Source: Tolypeutes matacus (taxonomy: Eukaryota > Chordata > Mammalia > Cingulata > Chlamyphoridae). From it: a stretch of 64,000 nt of DNA. Below, piece by piece: positions 51,080 to 61,390 of this stretch. A program made the position numbers and the translations under genes. The stretch's first letter is position 1, and every line of letters begins with the position of its first letter. The stretch covers positions 38,485,709 through 38,549,708 of the forward strand of contig JAKSZT010053928.1 of NCBI GenBank assembly GCA_026826555.1, read 5' to 3'. Below the pieces are notes generated by a model. That model saw only the letters and a program-made list of their open reading frames with translations. It was not told the origin of the DNA and did no database searches.

Positions 51080-52705
51080 TGCCCATCTATTTTACTCTAG
51101 GTACCCCATGATCTGTTAGTCAAAGCCATAGGCTTAGGTGACTCAGATTCTTTTGATTGCTGCTTTGAGTCTGCTTTTTGTTGTGGTAGCCATACCTACC
51201 TTGTTTTGGTGATTTAAGTGCTCCCACTTGGCTTCTGCTAGCCTAGGATCCAATCATCCCCACAGAGTTTAAGGCTCCTGGTTCTGTGACAGTAGTTCCC
51301 ATGGTAATAGCTAACCTACAGAGAAGAGCAACCTTGGAGCTCTTCAAGGAAAATGGAGTTAGTCTCGCAAATTTATTCCTCACTGTCCTATTTAAAGGTG
51401 GTATGTCCTCTCAACATTCCTAGTGGGTAGATATGGGCAGATTTTAGATGGTAAGTTTATTCTAACATTCTAATCTCTCTAAGACTTTATAAGCTTTTAT
51501 CTCATCTACAGTATACCAGGGCAATTCTGGCATCTTGACCTCAAGCAATGTTGATCACCTTTTGGTCCATCTTTAAGCCAGCCACCCAAATAGTTAGAGC
51601 CCTTTCTCACCCCTCAAGTTAACAATGAATCCAGAATTTCTGCTTAGTGGGCCCATATCAATAAAATCAGCCTAATCCATCTTTATATTCCTTCCACTAT
51701 TATCCCACACCCTTAATATCTATTCCCACACATTTTCCCCTGATTTCCATCTATATAAATTGTAAATCCTGTGAAGTTCTTTTAGAGTATGGCTTGATTC
51801 CTTATGGGTCACACTTGATACTTCACTTTTGAGATCTTGTTGTGACTTTAATTTATAGGTCTATAAGAAAAGAGGGTCTTGAGGGAGGGTAAGAAGAATT
51901 AGAAGTGTTTTGCAAGCCACTTACCTCAGGGCATTCCGTTGCAGTTTCATCTGGTGAGACAGAATTAATATCTTCATGCTGGGGTTGGATAGCAGACTCC
52001 TCAGGGCAGGGTGAAGGTTGGGCGATGGAAGCTAGACAATGAGTGATCTCCACAGGGCAGACCATTACAGGGTTATCTGGCAAAGTCTCAGCAGAATTTA
52101 GGGTTTCAGTGTCCCCACTGCCATCATCATCAATGCATATGTCTCCATCCCAATCCTTAGGATTCTACTCCTTCCCAATCAATGCCCTCACTTTAACAGC
52201 AGACACACTGCAAGGTTGAGATTTCAGTTTCCATTGTAACTCTTCTACTTGGACAATGAGACTCTAAGTCTGGTTTTCAGACATCTCAAGTATGCAGCTG
52301 CATGAAACAAAATTTTCTTTCTGGGCACACATAGAAACTTTCACATCATTTATGTGGTAGTTAAGTTGCCAATTTTAAGCCTTCAGCTCATCCCTTTCTT
52401 TTGTATCTGTATGCAGTGTATTTAGAAACAGCCAACCAGCATCATTGTACCTTTTAACTCCAGAAAACTCTGTTAAGGTGTTAAAAACACTGTCACCTGC
52501 AGCCTTGTCTTATAAGCATGGAACTAGTCATATCCAGTGATGATATTTTGTGTATCTCTATTGCCAAATCATGCCATAGACTGTCATTTCCAGTGATTAT
52601 TGGAAGCAGATTCATTAGTGTCCTTGAATCTAATCAGAATAGAGTGCCAATTACAAAATCCCAGAATCAATCCAGAAATCCCATGTTTAAGATCCTGTTT
52701 CTTAG
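51080..52705 (-). pseudogene. ERVL gag region, decayed
   Basis: This is the minus-strand region between the primer-binding site and the later solo LTR. The longest frame (51853-52083) has an acidic, Pro-rich composition with SVSPDETATECPEVS. It is placed as gag by position and not by a domain hit. Confidence 0.5.
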
Positions 52706-52723
52706 GAACCACTTCTGGTACCA
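52706..52723 (-). other. tRNA-Leu-type primer-binding site of the ERVL provirus
   Basis: Three bases inside the 5' LTR the minus strand reads TGGTACCAGAAGTGGTTC. This resembles the leucine-tRNA primer-binding site that gives ERVL its name, with some mismatches at the 3' side. Confidence 0.8.
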
Positions 52724-52726
52724 AGC

Positions 52727-53163
52727 TGTATTAGTCAGGGTCCTCTAGGGAAGCAGAACTGACAGATATCTATGAACAGTATGAAATTTTATAAAATTGT
52801 CTCTTGGAACCATGGAGATGCACAAGTCCAAATTCCGTAGGGCAGGCTGCAAGTCAGGAACTCTGGTGAAGGTCCTCTATGACTTCCCCATGGGATGCTT
52901 GCTTCTGAAATAGAGATGGAGATTCTCATTCTGAAAGCTGAAATCACTTATCCTTTTAAGCATTTAAACTGGTTGTATGAGACATCACTCACTGCTGACA
53001 ATCTCCTCAGTTCATTATAGATGTAATCAGCCATTTTTGCCATCAACTCACTATTCAATACAGTTCTTGAAATGCCCTTGTATATGATTAACCCAGTGCT
53101 TGCTTGACCAAACTACTGGGCATCATTACATGGCCAAATTGCCACATTAGCCTAACCATCACA
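52727..53163 (-). repeat. 5' LTR of the ERVL provirus
   Basis: This 437-bp LTR starts 'tgtattagtcagggtcctct' and ends 'aaccatcaca'. It aligns with the other LTR ('gtccaaattc', 'gaaatagagatgga', 'atgtaatcagccat', 'agtgcttgcttgaccaaac'). The LTRs differ at many positions, so the insertion is old. Confidence 0.85.
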
Positions 53164-53275
53164 AACAGAGAAGGGCTATTCCTGCCAAGGTCTGCCCAAA
53201 TTGCAAATTCATAATATATGATTGTTGTTTTAAATTTGGGGTGGTTTGTTATGCAGCATTATATAACTGAGACAA
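53164..53275 (+). mobile_element. MLT1-type LTR, right part
   Basis: 'tgcccaaattgcaaattca', 'tgattgttgttttaaat' and 'ggggtggtttgttatgcagc' complete the LTR broken at 46903. The join through the 5-bp duplication gives a continuous MLT1-like LTR. Confidence 0.8.
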
Positions 53276-53369
53276 GGTCCAATAGAAATCTTAATCTTAA
53301 CATTACAAAACTGAATTGAATCATTCTCTACAAGTATTACTTCTCCATCAGTTAATGGTAATTCTTTTA

Positions 53370-54225
53370 TTTCAGTTGCTCAGGCATAACACTTAGAATC
53401 ACCTTGAAGTCTCTCTCACATACCCCATATCCAATAGACCAGGAAATTCCATTACCTTTGCCTTCAAAATACATTCACACTCTTCCCCCTTATCACAATT
53501 TTCAATTAATACCATCCTAACCTGATTCACCATCAACTCTTGCCAGAATTTGTGATTTATGTGTTTTCTGGTTTATGGAATTTCTTGTACCCATTTTATT
53601 CCTACAGTCTGTTCTTCACATGCAGTCTAAATGATCCTCTGGAATGTAACTCAGATTATGTTACTTGTTTGCTTAAAATTTGCTGATGGGCCCCATTTCA
53701 CTCTGGTAAAAGTCAGTGTTTCCAGTGGCTTATAGCCCAACATGTACTGGCCCTCTTTATTTTTGCATTCTAATTATACTTCTTTAACCTTCCCTCAGTG
53801 CTTTATTACACTTGCTATTTATTATAAACTTCAACCATGCACCTACTTTTGCACTCATAGTTCTTTTTCCTGGAATGCTCTTCTACAAGCTATCTACTAA
53901 AGTCTTTGCTGAAATATCACCTCGCAATGAGTCTTGCTCTGACCATTCTCTTAAAAATTACAAACTTCTTCCTCCTGATAAAATACCCCTGAAGACTCCT
54001 GATTCCCTTGCCCAACTCCACATTTTATTTTCATAACCCTCATTATCTGCTAACATAACATATAATTTACTTGTTTATTTGACCTATTATTTATTATTTC
54101 TTTCCCCCATTAAACTGTAACATCTGATGGGAGGGAGTTGTCTTTTGTTAATTGCTGTATCTCCAACCTCCAGAACAGTGCCTGGCACATAGTAGGTCTT
54201 TAATAAATTTCCTGAAAAAGTGAAT
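53370..54225 (+). mobile_element. L2 LINE, 3' third, sense
   Basis: Coding-end relics ('catatccaatagaccagg', 'acctttgccttcaaaata') are followed by the conserved tail 'tttgctgaaatatcacct', 'ataatttacttgtttattt', 'tctccaacctccagaacag' and 'tgcctggcacatagtagg'. This order is diagnostic for L2. The open frame 53812-54036 is part of the decayed tail. Confidence 0.88.
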
Positions 54226-54379
54226 GAAAATAACATACACATATATATAATATTAGTAGGATTGGTGCAAATCCCAATAAAATATGACTTAATATTTTAA
54301 AAGGATAAAAATATATGAGATTTAAAATAAGATAAAAGGGTAAATATCAACAAGATGAATGCAAATATAAGAGCTATCA

Positions 54380-54625
54380 GATGAAGATGAGGAGAAGGTT
54401 TAAGAATAATAACAATATTTATAATGTATTTAGTGTTTATATGTCCCAAACATGGATTCAATGCTCTTACATGAGTTTTCATAACAGGGTTCGCATCAAA
54501 CCTACAGTGGTATTATTTCCTCCCATGTACAAGTAATGGAACTAAGGCTCAATCATCTTACTTTAGGCCACCAAGCTGATATGTGGGAAAGTTAGATTTT
54601 CTAAACTCCAAAGATTATGCTATAT
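54380..54625 (+). mobile_element. MIR SINE relic
   Basis: 'ttcaatgctcttacatgag', 'ttttcataacagggttcgca' and 'aagtaatggaactaaggctc' follow MIR order. Confidence 0.65.
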
Positions 54626-54731
54626 TTTGTATGTATATATATTTAGATGTAGATGTATTCATATGTACATATATATTGTTAAAGATTAATAGAAATTTAT
54701 AGCGAAAAACATCAAGTATAAAAGAAAATAG

Positions 54732-55044
54732 AGGGGGGGCCAAGATGGCGTTAGTGTAGGAGGGCACACACTGCAAGCTCCCAGAGCAAGGCAGATTGTG
54801 GACAGGGTCCTGCCCAGGGGTCTGTGCTGTGCACGCATGGAGTGAGAAGCTTGGGACATCTATCTGCGCGGATCAACAGTGTGGATGGAACGGTGGAGAT
54901 TCGGAATGTAGAAAGAAGTAAGGAAATAAAACAAGAAGAAAAACTGCCAAAGAGAAAACTTAACTCACACGCAGAACCAACACCTAAATAAAACTCTAGA
55001 GCATAGAGAAAAGCTAATCAACTGACCAAACCCATCAAGATAAT
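54732..55044 (+). promoter_or_regulatory. L1 5' UTR with YY1-type site
   Basis: It begins with a G-run and 'ccaagatggcg'. The CAAGATGGC at 54741-54749 is like the YY1 site that sets the start of transcription in primate L1s. The leader lacks the 'gttgccatg' end seen in the two older L1s. It has no open frame. Confidence 0.75.
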
Positions 55045-56029
55045 ATGATGACCAGAGGGCAACAGAAAAATACAGATGACTCTGAGAAACTGGAAAACAT
55101 TGACCAGTCCAATGCACAAAATAAAAACCAGGAAGCAATGCAGAACATCAAACAACTAATCAAAGCTATCCAAACAAATATCATGGACCAACTTAAAGAA
55201 CTGAAGGAAGAGATTAAGGATATAAAGAAGACACTGGGAGAAAATACTGAAGAAATAGCAAACATGCCTAAAAAGGTAATGGATATGATGGTGAACAATG
55301 GCACAAGCCAAGAAATGAAAAAGACGCTGGACTCACATAACAGCAGATTTGAACAGGCAGAGGAAAGAATTAGTGATATGGAAGACAATACAGCTGAAAT
55401 CAAAGAGATTGTAGACCAGATAGACAAAAAGATAGAAAAAATCCAGCATGGACTCAGGGAATTAACCGATAATACAAAACGCACAAACATACACATTATG
55501 GGCATCCCAGAAGGAGAAGAGAAGGGAAAGGGAACAGAAGGAGTGTTGAAGGAAATAATGGCTGAAAACTTCCCAATGCTATTGAGAGAGATGGATGTGC
55601 AGATCCAGGAAGCACAGCCAGCACACCCCAAATACTATAAATCCCAACAGGCCAACTCCAAGACATATACTTATCAAAATGTCCAATGCTCAAGACAAAG
55701 AGAAAATACTCAAGGCAGCAAGAGAAAAGAGAACCATCACATACAAGGGAAGCACAATAAGATTAAGTGCTGATTTCTCAGCTGAAACCATGGAGGCAAG
55801 AAGACAGTGGTATGACATAGTCAAAACACTAAAAGAAAAAAATTTACAGCCGCAAATTTTCTATCCAGCAAAATTGGCATTCAAAAATGATGGAAAGTTC
55901 AAAATATTCACAGATAAACAGCAATTAAGAGAGTATGTCAAGAAGAAACCAGCACTTCAAGAAATACTAAAGGAATCTCTACAAGTTGAAAGGAAAAAAC
56001 AAAGGAGAGAGAGTTGGAGGAGAGTTTAA
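55045..56029 (+). pseudogene. L1 ORF1, one frameshift
   Basis: ORF1 encodes the RNA-binding trimeric protein of L1. The first frame (55045-55773) gives an acidic, coiled-coil N-terminus and the RNA-recognition domain start (NIHIMGIPEGEEKGKG). The reading then passes near 55610-55622 to a second frame (55595-56029) with RPTPRHILIKMSNAQDKEKI, KAAREKRTITYKGSTIRLSA and FYPAKLAFKNDG of the C-terminal domain. One extra base around there explains the shift. It stops at 56029. The copy is nearly intact. Confidence 0.88.
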
Positions 56030-56093
56030 AAACAACTGAAAAGACAAAAAGAGAAACAAAACAACATATGACATACATTAACCCAAAGAAAAA

Positions 56094-59000
56094 ATGGCTG
56101 AAGTAAGAAATTCCTTACGAGTAATAACACTGAATGTTAATGGATTAAATTCACCAAACAAGAGGCACAGATTGGCAGAATGGATAAGAAAATATGATCC
56201 ATCTATATGCTGTCTACAAGAAACCCACCTTCAACCCAGGGATTCAAGGAGGCTGAAAGTAAATGGCTGGAAAACCATTTTACAAGCTACAATAGCCAAA
56301 AAAGGGCAGGAGTAGCTATTTTAATATCAGACAAAATAGACTTTAAATGCAAAACTATTGTAAGAGACAAAGATGGACACTACATATTAGTAAAAGGAGT
56401 AATCTCTCAAGAAGAGAGAACAATCATCAACATTTACGCACCTAACCGGGGTGCCTCAAAATACGTGCGGCAAACTCTGGAAAAACTAAAAGGAGAAATA
56501 AATGCCTATACAATTATAGCAGGGGACTTCAACACACCACTATCATCGTTAGACAGAACATCTAGACAGAGAATCAATAAAGAAACTAAGACACTCAACA
56601 ATACATTAGAAGAACTGGACTTAATAGACATATACAGAACACTACACCCAAATACAGTGGGATTTACATTCTTCTCGAGTGCACATGGAACATACTCGAA
56701 AATAGACCACATGCTAGGCCACAGAACAACACTCAATGAATTCAGAAAGATTGAGATTATACAAAGTAATTTCTCTGACCACAACAGAATGAAGTTGGAA
56801 ATCACTAAGGGCCAGAGAAACAGGTTAGGCACAAGGATATGGAAGTTAAACAACACACTCTTAGACAAACAGTGGGTCAAAGAGGAAATCTCAAAAGAAA
56901 TCAGTAACTATCTTGAAACTAATGAAAACGACAACACAACATATCAAAACCTATGGGATGCAGCGAAAGCAGTCCTGAGAGGGAAGTTCATAGCCATAAA
57001 TTCATATATTAAAAAAGAAGAAAGAGCTAAAATTGAAGACCCAACTGCACACTCGGAGGAACTGGAAAAACAAAAACAAACTAAACCTAAAGGAAGTAGA
57101 AAGAAGGAAATAACAAATATTAAAGCAGAATTAAATAAAATAGAGAATAAGAAAGCACTGGAAACAATAAACAAAACCAAAATTTGGTAATTCGAGAATA
57201 TCAATAAAATTGACAAACCCTTAGCCAGACTAACAAAGAAAAAGAGAGATCAGATGCAAATACATAAAATAAGGAATGAGCAAGGTGATATCACTACTGA
57301 CCCCACAGAAATAAAGAGTATCATAAGAGGATACTTTGAAAAATTATATGCCAACAAGAATGACAACTTAGAGGAAATGGACAAGTTTCTAGAAACCCAC
57401 AAACAGCCGACATTGATGAAAGAAGAAATAGATGAACTTAACAGTCCAATTACAAGTAAAGAGATAGACTCAGTCATTAAAAACCTCCCAACTAAGAAAA
57501 GTCCAGGACCAGATGGCTTCACAGCTGAATTCTACCAAACATTCCGGAAAGAGCTAACACGAATTCTACTTAAGCTCTTCCAAAAAATAGAAGTAGAAGG
57601 AATACTGCCTAACTTATTCTATGATGCCAACATTACCCTAATACCAAAACCAAATAAAGATACCACAAGAAAGGAAAATTACAGACCAATTTCTCTAATG
57701 AACCTAGATGCTAAAATCCTTAACAAAATACTTGCTAATCGCATTCAACAACATATCAAAAGGATTATACACCATGACCAAGTGGGTTTCATCCCGGGTA
57801 TGCAAGGAAGGTTCAATATAAGAAAATCAATCAATGTAATACACCACATAAACAGATTGAAAGAAAAAAATCACATGATCATCTCTATAAATGCAGAAAA
57901 AGCATTCGACAAAATACAGCACTCTTTCCTCATAAAATTACTACAAAAGATAGGAATAGACGGAAACTTTCTGAAAATGATAAAGGGTATATATGAAAAA
58001 CCCAAAGCTAACATCATTTTCAACGGTGAAATCCTAAAAGCCTTCCCTCTGAGATCGGGAACAAGACAAGGATGCCCACTATCACCCCTCCTATTTAACA
58101 TTGTCTTAGAAGTACTTGTACGAGCACTGAGACAAGAAAACGACATAAAAGGCATCCAGATTGGAAAAGAAGAAGTAAAAATTTCATTATTTGCAGATGA
58201 CATGATCCTATACATAGAAAGCCCTGAGAAATCTACAACAAGGCTTCTAGAACTTATAAAGGAGTTCAGTAATGTTGCAGGCTATAAGATCAGTGCTCAA
58301 AAATCAGTAGCACTTCTGTACACTAATAACGAGCAAACTGAGGAGGAAATCAGGAAAAAAATACCATTTACAATAGTAAATAAAGGAATCAAATACCTAG
58401 GAATAAATTTAACTAAAGATATAAAGGACTTATATACAGAAAACTACACAACACTGTTAAAGGAAATCAAAGAAGTCTTAAATAAATGGAAAAATATTCC
58501 CTGTTCATGGATAGGAAGGCTAAACATCATCACGATGTCTATCCTACCCAAACTAATCTACAGATTTAATGCAATCCCAATAAAAGTCAACACTCTATTT
58601 TTTAAGGAACTGGAAAAACTAACCACAAAATATATTTGGAGAGGCAAGAGGCCCCAAATTGTCAAAGACATATTGAAAAAGAAAAATGAAGTTGGAGGTA
58701 TCACACTACCTGACTTTAAAACATACTACAAAGCTACAGTGATCAAAACTGTGTGGTATTGGCACAAGGATAGACCTACTAACCAATGGAACCGAATTGA
58801 GAGTTCTGATATAGATCCTCACATATACAGTCATCTGATATTTGACAAGGCCACGAAGCCCATTCAGTTGGGAGAGAGTGGCCTCTTTAACAACTGGTGC
58901 TTGGAGAACTGGATATCCATATCCAAAAGAATGAGAGAAGAATACCATCTCACACCTTATACAAAAATCAACTCATGATGGATCAAAGATCTAAATATAA

Positions 59001-59913
59001 GAGCCAAAAACCATAAAGACTTTGGAAGATAAAGTAGGGAAGCATCTACAGGACCTTGTAATAGGAAATGATTTCATGAACTTCACAGCCAAAGCAGAAG
59101 CATCAAGAGAAAAAAATAGATAAATGGGACCTCATCAAAATAAAAAACTTCTGCACCTCAAAGGATGTTATTAAGAAAATAAAAAGGCAGCCTACCCAAT
59201 GGGAGAAAATATTTGGCAACCATATATCTGATAGGAGCCTATTATCCTGCATATATAAAGAAATCTTACACCTTGAAAATAAAAGGACAAACAACCCATT
59301 TAAAAAATGGGCAAGTGACCTGAAAAGACACTTCTCCAAGGAAGAAATACAAATGGCTAAAAAGCACATGAAAAAATGCTCAACATCGCTTGCTATCAGG
59401 GAAATGCAAATCAAAACTACAATGAGATACCATCTTACACCCATCAGAATGGCAGCTATTAAAAAAACAGGAGACACTAAATGTTGGAGAGGATGTGGAG
59501 GAATAGGAACCCTCATCCACTGCTGGTGGGACTGCGGTATGATCCAGCCACTGTGGAGGACAGTTTGGCGGTTCCTCAGAAAACTAACAATAGATCTTCC
59601 GTATGATCCAGTAATTCCACTGCTGGGTATATACCCAGAAGAGCTGAAAGCAATGTCACAAACATATATATGCACACCAATGTTCATTGCGGCATTGTTC
59701 ACCATTGCCAAAAGTTGGAATCAGCCCCGGTGCCCATCAACAAACGAATGGATAAGCAAAATGTGGTACATACATACAATGGAATATTACTCAGCCGTAA
59801 GAAGGAACAAGGTGCTAACACATGGAATAACGTGGATGAATCTTGAAGACCTTATGTTGAGTGAAGCAAGTCAGGCACTGAAGGCTGAACAGTATATGAC
59901 CTCACTGATCTGA
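56094..59913 (+). pseudogene. L1 ORF2 (endonuclease and reverse transcriptase), five lesions
   Basis: ORF2 starts 64 bases after ORF1. The endonuclease contains [29 protein letters not shown] and a SDHNRMKLE end, with its catalytic motifs present. RT motifs are present: [41 protein letters not shown], the active-site FADD (near 58190-58203), and the late segment [16 protein letters not shown]. The C-terminal Cys region shows CWRGC and HCWWDC near 59485. The lesions are a base loss in an A-run at 56298-56303, a TAA at 57188-57190, a TGA at 58976-58978 (CpG-type change of an Arg codon), and a base gain in each of the A-runs at 59006-59010 and 59110-59116. The stop is at 59911-59913. Confidence 0.9.
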
Positions 59914-60344
59914 ACTGAGGAAAGTGAGCAGTCTCTGAGAACCATTGTCTGAAAGGTAGGTTAACAAGGGAGAGTAAGAGAAGAGCAGGCTTTGAGCCAT
60001 CACCCATCTGGACATAATCTATGGTAAAGGGATAGAGTGTGGTTGCATGTTGGGGGATGGGGCAGATGAGTGGTGGTGTTCCTGGGTTTGGTGGTGCAGC
60101 ACTGGCGGGTGGGTGGATTAGGAAGGGTAGGTTCAAATTCCCAGGGCATGTAACTGTGAATCTTGACATTCCATGGGTCGGGATAGGGTATCATGGGCCC
60201 TGGGGGGCTGGGGGGGAGGGAACAGTCAAGATCTAATGGGGTGTTTGGTGGTCATGGCGAAGGTTTTTCATTACCTTACAGTAATGGACACAGGACATGG
60301 TTAATATCATCAAAATTATTAAACTGTATCATCTAAATTGTAAC
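59914..60344 (+). other. L1 3' UTR with G-rich tract
   Basis: A G-rich stretch at 60202-60220, with runs of 6, 7 and 3 Gs and a GGG block upstream, can form a quadruplex. L1 3' UTRs in mammals often hold one. Opposite-strand frames here are shadows. Confidence 0.75.
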
Positions 60345-60367
60345 AAAAAAAAAAAGAAATAAAATAG

Positions 60368-61189
60368 GTTTAAATAATGTTAGATTAAAGTTATCATGTA
60401 TATTTAAAGATTTTAACTATACTTGAAAGAGAATCACCAATATTGACAAAAAGCTAGGCAAAATCCATAAGGCCTATAATAAAGTCTTGAGGTGATTTTG
60501 ACTTCCTCTTGTGTGTCTTCTTGTTTACTACTTCATGCCTATAGACTCATGACACTACATATTAAAACTCTGTATGTAATGTAATTTTTTAATTCCAAGA
60601 ATAAAACATATGACTCATGTGAGTGAGCCCACATGACACCAATAAACTTCGAAGTAAAAATATCCTCTTCCCATGTGTCGCTGTTTTCAAAATCTCTTTT
60701 TTTAAATAATTATAATTCATGATCAAGCAATATATCATTACAGCCTCATTAATCAGAAAAAAAATCTGATAAGTTACTTCACTGTGACTGATTATTCTAA
60801 TGTATTTATATTCTAACAAATACAGACTAAATGTTATGTAATGCTATACTTACGTAAGAATTGGGATTTTAATACATTTCCAATAAAGAATTGTTCCCTT
60901 TATATTTGTAATAAGCCCCAACACTTCATTTTTATTGTAGAGAACTCTTGAGTCTGGCCTATTGTAGATTCATGCAGTTCAATTTAACAGTTCTGCTTGC
61001 TGCTACTTGTCAATCCATATTTTCTTTTTAATTTCTTATTGAAATCTAGTATACATCCTCAAATTGTTAGTCCAAATCTTCATTTCCTTAAGGAAATAAC
61101 AGGCATCTTAGCATATAACTACACCTACTAATCTCTAATGTGGTTGAGAACATCAGACAAAGGAACCTCAATTACTCTACTTTTTTCAG
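60368..61189. other. Unique intron, nothing recognised
   Basis: Non-coding AT-rich sequence without a named repeat. Confidence 0.5.
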
Positions 61190-61390
61190 TTTATTTAGTG
61201 AACACTTATTGAGTGGTGGGCATTGTGAACCAGGACATGTCAGCATCCATCTAGCTCCTTCTCAGCCATTTATTTCAGTGCATCTTGACAAAATAGCAGC
61301 ACTTCTTATGTGAAAGGCTGTGTAGGCATTATGAAGTATGATGGTATGAATAAGACATTGTCTCTGTTCACAATGAGTTTTCTTTTTAAA
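61190..61390. mobile_element. Possible MIR or L2 relic
   Basis: 'gaacacttattgagtggtg' and 'gaataagacattgtctctg' recall an old repeat tail, but the middle is not conserved. Confidence 0.4.

Larger units (their letters stand above)
46904..53163 (-). mobile_element. ERVL-type (class III) endogenous provirus, antisense
   Basis: Two LTRs (46904-47290 and 52727-53163) with TG/CA ends flank the element, and a 5-bp duplication 'agcag'/'aacag' (one mismatch) surrounds it. On the minus strand the order is LTR, primer-binding site, gag region, protease/RT side, RNase H, integrase, dUTPase, LTR. The absence of env and the presence of dUTPase after integrase are the marks of ERVL. All frames carry many stops and shifts. 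A solo LTR (50429-51077) and a hAT MITE (47874-48067) were inserted later. It is an old, inactive copy. Confidence 0.9.
54732..60357 (+). mobile_element. Full-length L1, sense, recently inserted in appearance
   Basis: It has a 5' leader with a YY1-type AAGATGGC motif, ORF1 with one frameshift, a 64-bp spacer, ORF2 with a few lesions, a 3' UTR with a G-rich tract, and poly(A) at 60345-60357. A 10-bp duplication, 'aagaaaatag' (54722-54731) and 'aataaaatag' (60358-60367) with one mismatch, fixes both ends. The 313-bp leader is short for an L1. The coding regions are far better preserved than in the three antisense L1s of this window. Confidence 0.93.

Noticed and set aside
55035..55631. 198-codon minus-strand frame rich in Ser and Leu
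   Set aside because: It is the antisense shadow of L1 ORF1.
59852..60236. Overlapping frames on both strands at the L1 3' end
   Set aside because: They are by-products of the G-rich 3' UTR.
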